A stretch of DNA of 64,000 bases from NCBI RefSeq assembly GCF_014647595.1, contig NZ_BMPM01000002.1, positions 434,001 to 498,000 on the forward strand. The letters are read 5' to 3'. Of the stretch, positions 19,635-28,032 are shown piece by piece (the first letter of the stretch is position 1; each line of letters opens with the position of its first letter). The DNA comes from Paenarthrobacter histidinolovorans (GTDB lineage Bacteria > Actinomycetota > Actinomycetes > Actinomycetales > Micrococcaceae). The notes beneath the pieces were generated by a model. That model searched no databases and had not been told where the DNA came from. It saw only the letters and a list, made by a program, of their open reading frames with translations. The position numbers and the translations under genes were made by a program.

Positions 19635-19679
19635 GCCAACGGGACCCGCCGCCGAAATGTGGCGGCGGATCCCGTTGGC
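19635..19679. terminator. Large hairpin between glyA and folD
   Basis: GCCAACGGGACCCGCCGCC and GGCGGCGGATCCCGTTGGC pair over 19 bases with one mismatch that is a wobble on one strand, around a seven-base loop. No T-tract follows on the minus strand. It may be a partial terminator or an RNA-stability element that sets folD below glyA. Confidence 0.65.
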
Positions 19680-19736
19680 TCCGGTTCAGTGCCGGGGTGA
19701 TGCGTGTTCAGCGCTTGTTGTCGCGGGAAGCGCTGG

Positions 19737-21029
19737 TTACCACTGCTCGTGCTGCGGGTACAGCGGGAAGTCAGCGGCCAGTTTGTCGACGCGTGCCTGG
19801 AGGGACTCGACGTCGGCGGCGGAGCCCGCCTTCAGCGTGGTGGCGATGATCTCGGCAACCTCGGTGAACTCGGTGGCACCGAATCCGCGGGTAGCCAGGG
19901 CAGGCGTACCGATGCGGAGGCCGGAGGTGACCATCGGCGGGCGGGGGTCGAACGGAACACTGTTGCGGTTCACGGTGATGCCCACGGAGTGAAGGAGGTC
20001 TTCGGCCTGCTGGCCGTCCAGCTGCGAGTTGCGCAGGTCAACCAGGACCAGGTGAACGTCCGTGCCGCCGGTGAGGACCGAGACGCCGGCTTCGGCGACG
20101 TCGGACTGGTTGAGGCGGTCGGCGATGATCTTGGCGCCCTCAAGGACGCGCTCCTGGCGTTCCTTGAATTCTTCGCCTCCGGCGATCTTGAAGGCAACGG
20201 CCTTGGCTGCGATGACGTGCATGAGCGGACCGCCCTGCTGGCCCGGGAAGACGCTGGAGTTGAGCTTCTTGGCCCACTCCTGCTTGCCCAGGATCACGCC
20301 GGACCGCGGACCTGCCAGGGTCTTGTGGACCGTGGAGGTGACGACGTCGGAGTGCGGCACCGGGCTCGGGTGCAGTCCTGCTGCAACAAGGCCTGCGAAG
20401 TGCGCCATGTCCGTCCACAGGAGTGCGCCAACTTCATCGGCGATGGAACGGAAAGCTGCGAAGTCGAGGTGGCGCGGGTACGCGGACCAGCCGGCGATGA
20501 TGACCTGCGGCTTCTCGGCAATGGCCTGCTCGCGGAGCTTGTCCATGTCGATGCGGAAGTTGTCTTCTTCGACCTGGTAGGCAGCAACCTCGTAGAGCTT
20601 GCCGGAGAAGTTGAGCTTCATGCCGTGGGTCAGGTGTCCACCGTGGGCCAGTGACAGGCCGAGGATCTTGTCACCGGGAGTGATCATGGCCGACAACGCT
20701 GCAGCGTTTGCCTGGGCACCGGAGTGGGGCTGGACGTTGGCGTATTCGGCGCCGAAGAGTTCCTTGACGCGGTCGATGGCGAGCTGCTCAGCGACGTCGA
20801 CGTATTCACAGCCGCCGTAGTAGCGGCGGCCCGGGTAACCCTCGGCGTACTTGTTGGTCAGGACAGAGCCTTGGGCTTCCATCACTGCACGGGGGGCGAA
20901 GTTTTCGGAAGCAATCATTTCCAGGGTGCCGCGCTGGCGGCCAAGCTCCTGGTCGAGGACTGCTGCAATCTCGGGATCGAGTTCGGCGAGCGTCTGGTTG
21001 CTGACAGACGCTGAAGTGGTGGTAGTCAC
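19737..21029 (-). CDS. glyA: Serine hydroxymethyltransferase
   Basis: 430 residues, GTG start behind AGGAG. It converts serine and THF to glycine and 5,10-methylene-THF with PLP. The PLP-lysine region reads [44 protein letters not shown] and HGGHLTHG are SHMT hallmarks. A ZTP riboswitch lies in the leader, about 120 bases upstream of the start, and folD follows. The pair therefore responds to a shortage of 10-formyl-THF, which causes ZTP to build up. Confidence 0.98.
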   Translation of the reverse strand: MTTTTSASVSNQTLAELDPEIAAVLDQELGRQRGTLEMIASENFAPRAVMEAQGSVLTNKYAEGYPGRRYYGGCEYVDVAEQLAIDRVKELFGAEYANVQPHSGAQANAAALSAMITPGDKILGLSLAHGGHLTHGMKLNFSGKLYEVAAYQVEEDNFRIDMDKLREQAIAEKPQVIIAGWSAYPRHLDFAAFRSIADEVGALLWTDMAHFAGLVAAGLHPSPVPHSDVVTSTVHKTLAGPRSGVILGKQEWAKKLNSSVFPGQQGGPLMHVIAAKAVAFKIAGGEEFKERQERVLEGAKIIADRLNQSDVAEAGVSVLTGGTDVHLVLVDLRNSQLDGQQAEDLLHSVGITVNRNSVPFDPRPPMVTSGLRIGTPALATRGFGATEFTEVAEIIATTLKAGSAADVESLQARVDKLAADFPLYPQHEQW

Positions 21030-21150
21030 GGAGATCTCCTGGCTAGGGAACGGGTGGTGCTACAGGTCAGGCTACCGGCAGCAGCATTCCCGCGTCCCCT
21101 TGATGACAGGAGGCTTCGGTCACGTGCGTGCAACGGTAAGACATGACCCT

Positions 21151-21226
21151 CGGCCCAGGCGTACGATCCGTGGTCTTCGTGATTGCCGCTCCCTGGTGGT
21201 AGTCCACCCAACGCCAGTTGCGACCC
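21151..21226 (-). promoter_or_regulatory. ZTP (pfl) riboswitch upstream of glyA-folD
   Basis: On the minus strand the conserved blocks of the pfl motif appear in order: GGGTCGCAACTGGCG (21212-21226), then a GGGTGG...CACCAGGGAGCG hairpin (about 21187-21208), a variable linker, and CGTACGCCTGGGCCG (21151-21165). The last block contains the CCUGGGC consensus. ZTP/ZMP riboswitches turn on one-carbon and purine genes when formyl-THF is low. Position before glyA and folD fits known members of the class. No clear terminator follows, so control may be at translation or through a structure closer to the GTG. Confidence 0.9.
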
Positions 21227-21266
21227 GTTAACAGTACAACAAGGCAGCACGGGTAGGCTTGATCGT

Positions 21267-22115
21267 GTGACTGACTCCGCTTTTGTTGTGACCCTCTCCT
21301 GCCCCGACCGTCCCGGCATCGTCCACGCCGTTGCCGGCGCACTCCTTGGTGCGGGGTGCAATATCGCCGATTCGCAACAATACGGAAGCCCCACCACCGG
21401 CAACTTCTTCATGCGCGTGGAGGCAACGACGTCGAGCACCCAGGCGGAACTGACCGCTGCCTTGCAGCCTGTGGCCGAAACCTTCGGCATGACGTGGCAG
21501 ATTAACCCTGTTGGCCGGAAGGTGCGCACCATCATCCTGTGTTCCAAGGATGCTCACTGCCTCAACGACCTGCTCTTCCAGCAGCGCACGGGAACCCTGC
21601 CCATCGAGGTTCCGGCCATCGTCTCCAACCACCGCGACCTTGAGGAACTGGCCGATTTCTACGGCATCCCGTTCCACCACATCCCGGTAACAGCGGAAAC
21701 CAAGCCGCAGGCTGAGGCCCAGCTGCTGAAACTCATCGCCGAACACGACGTCGAACTGACCGTCCTGGCCCGGTACATGCAGGTCCTCTCCAACGATCTC
21801 TGCACGGAGTTGAATGGCAAGGCCATCAACATCCACCACTCGTTCCTCCCCTCCTTCAAGGGCGCCAAGCCGTACCACCAGGCGCACGCCCGCGGCGTGA
21901 AGATCATCGGCGCCACGGCACATTATGTGACCGCGGACCTGGACGAGGGGCCCATCATCGAACAGGAAGTCATCCGCGTGGACCATGCCCGCACGGCTGC
22001 CCAGTTCGTCCAGATGGGCCGCGACGTGGAGGGCCGCACGTTGGTCCAGGCAGTGCAGTGGCACGCCGAACACCGCGTGCTGCTGGACGGCACCCGGACC
22101 GTGGTGTTCAACTAA
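21267..22115 (+). CDS. purU: Formyltetrahydrofolate deformylase
   Basis: 282 residues. An N-terminal ACT domain (about 5-80, VTLSCPDRPGIVHAVAGALL) precedes a formyltransferase-like hydrolase domain. The latter has the catalytic set in NIHHSFLPSFKGAKPYHQAHARGVK, read in parts, followed by GATAHYVTADLDEGPIIEQ. It hydrolyses 10-formyl-THF to THF and formate. GTG at 21267 gives the standard VTDSAFVVTLSCPDRPG start; longer frames run into the divergent glyA leader. Being divergent from glyA-folD, it places both directions of 10-formyl-THF flow around one control region. Confidence 0.96.
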   Translation: MTDSAFVVTLSCPDRPGIVHAVAGALLGAGCNIADSQQYGSPTTGNFFMRVEATTSSTQAELTAALQPVAETFGMTWQINPVGRKVRTIILCSKDAHCLNDLLFQQRTGTLPIEVPAIVSNHRDLEELADFYGIPFHHIPVTAETKPQAEAQLLKLIAEHDVELTVLARYMQVLSNDLCTELNGKAINIHHSFLPSFKGAKPYHQAHARGVKIIGATAHYVTADLDEGPIIEQEVIRVDHARTAAQFVQMGRDVEGRTLVQAVQWHAEHRVLLDGTRTVVFN

Positions 22116-22136
22116 CACCACTCCTAAGCTGGGAAG

Positions 22137-22811
22137 ATGCAGGGCCTTCCCGATCCCGAGCCCGACATCGCCGTCTATTACGACCGCCATGCCGCCGCAC
22201 GAAACACCCGATCACTGACTCCCCGCCGGGTTGAGTGCCGCCAGTGGTTCATCCGGCTGCTCAAGTCCGAACATCGACGTTCCTTGCTGGAGCTCGGCTG
22301 TGGCACCGGTGTTGAAGGCGTTGAGTTCGTCCGCGCAGGGATGCACTACGCCGGCGTTGACCTGTCATCGGAAAGCATCCACCTGGCCCGCTCCATGGGA
22401 CTCGACGTCTCGGTGGCGAGCGGGCGGGACCTGCCGTTCGCGGATTCTGCTTTCCAAGCGGCGTGGACCATGAGCACCCTCCTGCACGTCCCCAACAGCC
22501 GGATTCACGACGTCGTCCGCGAACTCGTGCGGGTCACCGCGCCCGGTGCGCCGATCGCCGTCGGACTCTGGTCCGGTGACGATTGCGAGGTCCTGAACCC
22601 GGAGGACCTTGAAGAGCCCCGGCGTTTCTTCAGTCGCCGCTCTGATGACACCGTGCGTCGGCTTTTTGGGGAACACGGCACGGTTGAGCACTTCCATACC
22701 TGGCCTGAGGGGGTCGGCGTGGAGTCCGGCCCCGGCGCGGGAAACTGGGAGCAGCATTACCAATTCCTGGTCCTCCGCACGCCCGCGCCCAATGACCTGC
22801 ACCCAAACTGA
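22137..22811 (+). CDS. Class I SAM-dependent methyltransferase
   Basis: 224 residues. Motif I is LLELGCGTGVEGVEF (about 50-64). The acidic end of strand 2 is YAGVDLSSESI. Motif II/post-I is SVASGRDLPFADSAFQAAWTMSTLLHV. It transfers a methyl group from SAM to an unknown small molecule. The N-terminal YYDRHAAARNTRSLTP helix is usual for Methyltransf_11/25 proteins. It begins 21 bases after purU on the same strand and probably shares its transcript. The palindromic family C element follows its stop. Confidence 0.85.
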   Translation: MQGLPDPEPDIAVYYDRHAAARNTRSLTPRRVECRQWFIRLLKSEHRRSLLELGCGTGVEGVEFVRAGMHYAGVDLSSESIHLARSMGLDVSVASGRDLPFADSAFQAAWTMSTLLHVPNSRIHDVVRELVRVTAPGAPIAVGLWSGDDCEVLNPEDLEEPRRFFSRRSDDTVRRLFGEHGTVEHFHTWPEGVGVESGPGAGNWEQHYQFLVLRTPAPNDLHPN

Positions 22812-22814
22812 GTA

Positions 22815-22855
22815 GCAGATCAGGTCGTTCCCAGTGCTGGGAACGGCCTGATCTG
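22815..22855. repeat. Palindromic repeat family C, copy 1
   Basis: Arms starting GCAGATCAGGTCGTTCCCA and ending GGGAACGGCCTGATCTGC pair almost perfectly across a four- to five-base loop. The same left arm and loop recur at 52219-52243. It starts three bases after the methyltransferase stop, between two genes on the same strand, and may work as a terminator. Confidence 0.85.
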
Positions 22856-22882
22856 CGACCTGCATGGGAATAGGCTGGGGCC

Positions 22883-23401
22883 ATGGCTCCCTCTTACACT
22901 TTCGCCGGGGACACACCGGCCATCCATGAAACCGCCTTCGTGGCACCCACCGCATCCATCATTGGCAAGGCCACCTTGGCCGCGGACTCCAGCGCCTTCT
23001 ACGGTGTCTCCGTTCGAGCCGACACAGCCGCGATCAGCGTGGGCGCAGGGTCCAACCTGCAGGACAACGTGGTGCTCCACGCCGACCCCGGCTTCCCGTG
23101 CACCGTCGGCGAGCGCGTTTCCGTCGGGCACAGCGCAGTGGTCCACGGTTGCACTGTGGAGGACGACTGCCTCATCGGCATGAGCGCCACCATCCTCAAC
23201 GGCGCGGTGATCGGATCGGGCTCCCTCATTGCTGCCGGTGCCGTTGTTCTGGAAGGTACGGTGATTCCCCCACGCTCACTGGTGGCAGGAGTACCTGCGA
23301 AGGTCCGGCGCGAGCTGACCGACGAAGAGTTCGAGGGCGTCAAGCACAACGCCGCCCACTATAAGGAACTCGCCGCGGCGCACCGGGAAATGCACGCTTA
23401 A
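22883..23401 (+). CDS. Gamma-class carbonic anhydrase family protein (left-handed beta helix)
   Basis: 172 residues made of hexapeptide repeats ([LIV]GxxxxI turns such as ASIIGKATLA, SVGAGSNLQD, CTVGERVSVG, CLIGMSATIL). Metal-site His residues are in VVLHADPGF, GHSAVVHG and the first GHS. The C-terminal helix NAAHYKELAAAHREMHA caps the coil. Members bind zinc or cobalt in trimers; some hydrate CO2 and many are of unknown activity. It sits alone between two palindromic elements. Confidence 0.9.
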   Translation: MAPSYTFAGDTPAIHETAFVAPTASIIGKATLAADSSAFYGVSVRADTAAISVGAGSNLQDNVVLHADPGFPCTVGERVSVGHSAVVHGCTVEDDCLIGMSATILNGAVIGSGSLIAAGAVVLEGTVIPPRSLVAGVPAKVRRELTDEEFEGVKHNAAHYKELAAAHREMHA

Positions 23402-23409
23402 GGACGAAT

Positions 23410-23464
23410 GCGAGGCCCGCTCTGCGTCCTAACCTGATGGTTTGGGGCGCAGAGCGGGCCTCGC
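23410..23464. repeat. Palindromic repeat family B, single intact copy
   Basis: GCGAGGCCCGCTCTGCG and CGCAGAGCGGGCCTCGC are perfect 17-base reverse complements with a 21-base loop. It lies between two convergent genes and is the cleanest copy of the family that is amplified in tandem at 58952-59520 and 60559-60690. Confidence 0.9.
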
Positions 23465-23480
23465 AACGTATAAGGGGAGA

Positions 23481-25178
23481 TCAGTCCAGGGAAATCGGGC
23501 CGAGCTCGTCGAGGAGATCGCCAGGGCCCGGGTTTCCGGCGGCGGACGAGCCACCCAGGTGGTTCACCACGCCCCAGACTGCGTTCAGGCCCGTGGTCAC
23601 GGCGCCCTCGGCCCAGCCGGCGGTGAAGGACACGTCGTCGCCGGCGAGGAAGATCCCGCGCTGGCTTTCCGGCAGCTTGTCCTGCTTGAAGTGCGTGAAC
23701 AGCCGCTGCTGGTACCGGTAGTGTCCCGGCAGGTTGGCTTTGAAGGCCCCCATGAAGTTGGGGTCCGCTTCCCAGGACACGGTGATCGGCTGCCCCACGA
23801 TGTGGCTCGCGATGTCGACGCCCGGGTAGATCTGCTCCAGTGAGTGGAGCATCAGCTTGACGCGCTCCTCCGCGGTGAGTGCGAGCCACTTCAGTGCGTC
23901 GTCGTTCCAGGTGTAGGACAGGAGGATGACGGCGGGCTTGTCCGGGCCGTCGTCGAGCAGGTATGTTGCCCGGTTGAGGCGGTCGGTGAGGGTCATGGAC
24001 AGAACTTCGCGCCCGGTCTCCGGGTCGATGTCCTTCCAGAACGGCCGGTCCACCATCACGAAGGTCTTGGACGACTGCATGTAGTGGGAGCGTTCGATCG
24101 CCGTCCACATTTCAGCGGGGAACAGAGCTTCTTCGGTGTGGATGCGGGTGGAGAGCAGCCATGACTGGCACGTCGTCACCACAGCTTGGTAGCTGGCTTC
24201 GCGCCCCCAGTTTTCCCGCACCACGAGGTCGCCGTTCTCTGCGCGGCGGATGTTGTCCACTGCCCCGCGCGGCGAACCTGAGTGCAGGGAGGCCAGGGAC
24301 GTTCCTTCCGGCCAGTGCTTAAGGCCCGACGGCGCGTGGTTCCACAGTGCCTCCGGGAGCCTTTGCGCTCCTCCCGCAATGGAACGGTGCTGGTCGTCGG
24401 CGTCGGTGTACACGACGCGGAGGATTTCGAGGATGGAGTTGGGGAAGTCGGTGTCCCAACCGCCCGTGCCGAAACCAACCTGGCCGAAAGCCTCACGGTG
24501 GGCGAAGCCTGCTTCCTTGAAGGACTTGCTGGCGGCGATGAAGCCGTAGAAGGTCTGCTCATCAAGCTCGGGAAGAAGCGCGTTCCACAGTTCCTTGATC
24601 CGCTTGGTGTCGCGTGCCTTGATGGCTTCCTGCATCTGAGCGAAGGCGGCGCCGTCGTTGATCGCGGCCTTCCAGGCGTCAGCGACTTCGCGGAAGAATT
24701 CGGGCAGCTCATCCGCTGTGGTGGCGTAGTGCTTCTTGCCCGCGAGTTCGATCACGGTGCTGGAGGTTGCCGGCGCCATGGGGTTGGGGAAGTCGTTGGT
24801 GTCCAGCCCCAGAAGGTCCACGTAGTGGTAGAAGGCTTTGCCGGAAACAGGGAAGCGCATGCCACCGAGGTCGGCCACCACTCCGGGCGCGGAGGGGAAG
24901 CTGGCGGTCCGGAGCCGGCCGCCGATCTGGTCGGCCTCGTAAATGACGGGCTTGAGGCCAAGCTTCATGAGTTCGTAGGCGGTCACGAGTCCGGAGAGCC
25001 CTGCACCGATGACGGCGACTTCGGTGCCGTACATATCCTCCGGCACGGCGCCAAGCCCGTCCGGGTGTGCCAGGTAGTGGTCGTAGCTGAAAGGGAAGTC
25101 CGGGTTCAGCATGGTGATGGGGGCTCCGGCGGCGTCCGCGCTTTCGTCGACGAGAGGAAGTTCGGTGGCGATGGTCAT
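23481..25178 (-). CDS. Flavin-containing monoamine/L-amino acid oxidase
   Basis: 565 residues. The FAD dinucleotide motif VAVIGAGLSGLVTAYELMKLG (read in parts, about 54-74) is followed by IYEADQIGGRLRT and DLGGMRFP, the GG-doublet region of the amine oxidase superfamily. The C-terminal FAD end is GIFLAGDDVSFTAGWAEGAVTTGLNAV. The length and inserted helical region match tryptophan 2-monooxygenase and L-amino acid oxidases better than short MAO-type enzymes. It starts inside the stop of the amino acid permease gene (ATGA), so uptake and oxidation of one amino acid or amine are coupled. The substrate is not readable. Confidence 0.88.
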   Translation of the reverse strand: MTIATELPLVDESADAAGAPITMLNPDFPFSYDHYLAHPDGLGAVPEDMYGTEVAVIGAGLSGLVTAYELMKLGLKPVIYEADQIGGRLRTASFPSAPGVVADLGGMRFPVSGKAFYHYVDLLGLDTNDFPNPMAPATSSTVIELAGKKHYATTADELPEFFREVADAWKAAINDGAAFAQMQEAIKARDTKRIKELWNALLPELDEQTFYGFIAASKSFKEAGFAHREAFGQVGFGTGGWDTDFPNSILEILRVVYTDADDQHRSIAGGAQRLPEALWNHAPSGLKHWPEGTSLASLHSGSPRGAVDNIRRAENGDLVVRENWGREASYQAVVTTCQSWLLSTRIHTEEALFPAEMWTAIERSHYMQSSKTFVMVDRPFWKDIDPETGREVLSMTLTDRLNRATYLLDDGPDKPAVILLSYTWNDDALKWLALTAEERVKLMLHSLEQIYPGVDIASHIVGQPITVSWEADPNFMGAFKANLPGHYRYQQRLFTHFKQDKLPESQRGIFLAGDDVSFTAGWAEGAVTTGLNAVWGVVNHLGGSSAAGNPGPGDLLDELGPISLD

Positions 25179-26701
25179 TGGTTTGCTGCTTTCACAGGTT
25201 CCGGGCTCTTGGCCCTGGTGGTCATTTCACGGTAGTCCTGCTCGCTGAGTGCGGCTACCTTGGAGTTCCGGCGTCCGTAGCCGAAGTAGACGGCGATGCC
25301 CACCAGCATCCACACACCGAAGGTGATCCAGGTATCGGCCCCCAGGTTGAGCATCAGGTAGGCACACATCAGGGCGCCCAGGATCGGCGTGACCGGGTAC
25401 AGCGGAACGCGGAAGCTGCGCTCAAGGTCCGGGCGGTTGCGGCGCAGGTAGATCACGGCAACGTTGACCAGGGCAAAGGCAAACAGCGTGCCGATGCTGG
25501 TGGCGTCCGCGAGGGCGCCCAGCGGGACAAGTCCCGCAGTGAGGGCGACGGCGGTGCCGATGATGAGCGTTCCTGCCACCGGAGTGCCGGTTCGGGGTGA
25601 GACGCGGCCGAAGATTTTGGGCACCATGCCATCGCGGGACATGGACAGCATGATGCGGGTCTGGCCGTAGAGGACTGTCAGGACGATGCTGGCAATGGCG
25701 AGTACGGCGCCAATGGAGAAAACGAGGGCGATCCAGGGCTGTCCGGTGATCTCGTGGAGGATCTGGACCAACGCCGCTTCTGTACCGTCGAACCATCCCC
25801 AGGGGCGGGCACCGATGGCCGCCACTGATACCAGGACGTAGATGCTGGTGACGATCACCATGGACAGCATGATGGCCCTGGGGAGGTCGCGCTTGGGGTT
25901 CCTGGCCTCTTCGCCTGCCGTGGAGGCGGCGTCAAAGCCGATGTAGGAGAAGAAGACGCTGGAAGCGGCGGCTGAAACTCCCGCGGCGCCCATGGGCAAC
26001 AGGGGTTCGAAGTTGCCGGCATTGAAAGCGGTGAAGGCCACTGCGCAGAAGAAGATCAGGATGCCCACCTTGATGACGACGATCGCGGTGTTGATCCACG
26101 CACTCTCGCGGGCGCCCCGGACCAACAGGATCATGGCGAAGACCACGATCACCACGGCGGGTACGTTGACCAGCCCGCCATCCCCGGGAGGCTGGGACAA
26201 CGCGTCCGGAAGGACTTGCCCAAAGGCGGCCAGGGTCTCGTTGACGTACTGTCCGGCGCCGACGGCAACCGCAGCCACGGAGACGGCATACTCCAGCACC
26301 AGGCACCAGCCACAGATCCATGCCATGCCCTCGCCCATGGTGGCGTAGGAGTACGAGTAGCTTGACCCTGCGACCGGCACGAGGCCTGCCATCTCGGCGT
26401 ACGAAACAGCGGAGAGAAGCGCGGCAAGGCCAGCGATGACAAAGGAGATCCAAATGGCCGGTCCTGCCAACGGCACGGATTCGCCGAGAATGACCAGGAT
26501 GCCGGTGCCGAGCGTGGCACCAACGCTGATCATGGTCAGCTGCAGCACGCCGAAGCTGCGGACCAGCGGAGTGCCGCCTTCGCCGCTGCCGGACTCGCTG
26601 ACCATCTGCCCAATGGGCTTTCGGCGCAGCAGCTGGGCTCCGAGGCTCGGCCTCGCAGCGCCCACCGCCGCTGGATTTTCGGTGTTCACAGGCACAGTCA
26701 C
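25175..26701 (-). CDS. APC-family amino acid permease (cationic amino acid transporter type)
   Basis: 508 residues with about twelve membrane spans. The cytosolic leader ends RRKPIGQMVSESG, followed by LVRSFGVLQLTMISVGATLGTGILV, whose GxGIxxG-like loop is the APC substrate site. The later segment FFSYIGFDAASTAGEEARNPKRDLPRAI is typical of CAT-type members. Start GTG 26701 follows GGAAGGG; the longer ATG would overlap the divergent control region. It imports an amino acid for the oxidase encoded directly downstream. Confidence 0.9.
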   Translation of the reverse strand: MTVPVNTENPAAVGAARPSLGAQLLRRKPIGQMVSESGSGEGGTPLVRSFGVLQLTMISVGATLGTGILVILGESVPLAGPAIWISFVIAGLAALLSAVSYAEMAGLVPVAGSSYSYSYATMGEGMAWICGWCLVLEYAVSVAAVAVGAGQYVNETLAAFGQVLPDALSQPPGDGGLVNVPAVVIVVFAMILLVRGARESAWINTAIVVIKVGILIFFCAVAFTAFNAGNFEPLLPMGAAGVSAAASSVFFSYIGFDAASTAGEEARNPKRDLPRAIMLSMVIVTSIYVLVSVAAIGARPWGWFDGTEAALVQILHEITGQPWIALVFSIGAVLAIASIVLTVLYGQTRIMLSMSRDGMVPKIFGRVSPRTGTPVAGTLIIGTAVALTAGLVPLGALADATSIGTLFAFALVNVAVIYLRRNRPDLERSFRVPLYPVTPILGALMCAYLMLNLGADTWITFGVWMLVGIAVYFGYGRRNSKVAALSEQDYREMTTRAKSPEPVKAANQ

Positions 26702-26751
26702 CCTTGACGTCCCTTCCAAGTAGTTTCGATTTCCCCTCCACAAGACTGGCA

Positions 26752-26791
26752 TGTGAGCCACCTCTCACCACGGTGCAAAATGACCTATAGT
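26752..26791. promoter_or_regulatory. Divergent control region of permease and alr: inverted repeat plus -10 element
   Basis: TGTGAG...CTCACCA forms an inverted repeat (26752-26770, GTGAG/CTCAC with six bases between). TATAGT at 26786-26791 is a good -10 for alr. It ends nine bases before the alr ATG, so the message would be leaderless or nearly so. No good -35 is seen, which suits activation by a regulator such as the PucR protein encoded after alr. Confidence 0.4.
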
Positions 26792-26799
26792 GTTCAACC

Positions 26800-28032
26800 A
26801 TGAGACGTAATGCACACTATCAAGCGGCCGCCCCCGAGGCCCTCTCCGGGCAGGTCACCGTTGATCTGTCCGCCATTTCAGACAACGTCAAGGCCTTGAA
26901 GAAGCGCACCGACGCGCCGTTCTTCATGGCCGTGGTGAAAGGCAACGCTTACGGGCATGGCCTGGTGGAAGTTGCCCTTACAGCGGCGGAATCCGGGGCC
27001 GATTGGCTGGGAACCGCCCAGCTCACCGAAGCCATCGCCCTCCGCAAAGCCGGCATCACCTTGCCCATCCTTTCCTGGCTCTATCTGGCATCCCAGACAA
27101 GCGCCACCATCCTTGAGGCGTTGGAAAACGACATCGATGTGTCCCTCGGGAGCGTCGGTCAACTGGAGGTGCTGGCAGGCATCGCGGCACGCCTTGGCCG
27201 TCCCGCCGTCGTGCATCTGGAACTGGACAGCGGCCTGAGCCGCGGCGGGGCGCGAAAGGAAGACTGGGCCGAACTCGTGGCCCGGGCGCGGCAAGCCGAA
27301 CTGGACGGGACACTGCGCGTTCGAGGCCTGTGGACGCATCTGGCCTGGGCCGACGTCCCCGCGCACCCCGGCAATGCCGCCGCCGTGGCCGAGTTCGAGG
27401 ACGCCGTCCGTGAAGCCCGTGAGGCCGGACTGACCCCCGAACTGAGGCACGTATCCAGCTCCGCCAACATCCTGGACCGCCCCGAATTCCACTTCGACAT
27501 GGTCCGGGCAGGGCTGGCAATCTACGGCCTCGCCCCGGCCGACCACCTCAACCCGGCGGACTTCGGCCTGCGCCCGGCGCTGAGTGTGACCGCGCCGCTG
27601 GTCATGGTGAAGAAGGTACCTGCCGGCACCGGGGTCAGCTACGAACACCAGGCCATCACCTACGAACCCCGATACCTGGGACTCATCCCGCTCGGCTACG
27701 CGGACGGCATCCCCAAGGGCATCAGCGGCCGCTCAGTAGTGAACATTGCCGGCCGCAGGGTCCCCGTGATCGGCAAAGTCTGCATGGACCAGTTCATGGT
27801 GGACCTCGGGCCGGATGCGTCCGGAATCGCCGTGGGAGATACTGCCGTGCTTTTCGGTGACCCCTCCACAGGGGCCGCTAGCGCCGACGACTGGGGTGCC
27901 GCCATAGGCAGCCACGGTGACGAAATCATCAACAGGATCGCCCCGCGCCTACCGCGCGCCTACTCCACTACCGCCTACCAGTGCCCCGACTACCAGGAGC
28001 CGGCAGCCGCCGGGCAAGGCAATGTCGCCTGA
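26800..28032 (+). CDS. alr: Alanine racemase
   Basis: 410 residues. The PLP lysine is in FFMAVVKGNAYGHG near residue 46. The second catalytic residue, Tyr, is in GVSYEHQAIT. VGKVCMDQFMVDLG closes the C-terminal domain. It interconverts L- and D-alanine for cell-wall synthesis or D-alanine use. It is divergent from an amino acid permease-oxidase operon and overlaps the PucR regulator gene by 11 bases. This context suggests a catabolic, inducible racemase rather than the housekeeping one, but that is inference. Confidence 0.95.
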   Translation: MRRNAHYQAAAPEALSGQVTVDLSAISDNVKALKKRTDAPFFMAVVKGNAYGHGLVEVALTAAESGADWLGTAQLTEAIALRKAGITLPILSWLYLASQTSATILEALENDIDVSLGSVGQLEVLAGIAARLGRPAVVHLELDSGLSRGGARKEDWAELVARARQAELDGTLRVRGLWTHLAWADVPAHPGNAAAVAEFEDAVREAREAGLTPELRHVSSSANILDRPEFHFDMVRAGLAIYGLAPADHLNPADFGLRPALSVTAPLVMVKKVPAGTGVSYEHQAITYEPRYLGLIPLGYADGIPKGISGRSVVNIAGRRVPVIGKVCMDQFMVDLGPDASGIAVGDTAVLFGDPSTGAASADDWGAAIGSHGDEIINRIAPRLPRAYSTTAYQCPDYQEPAAAGQGNVA

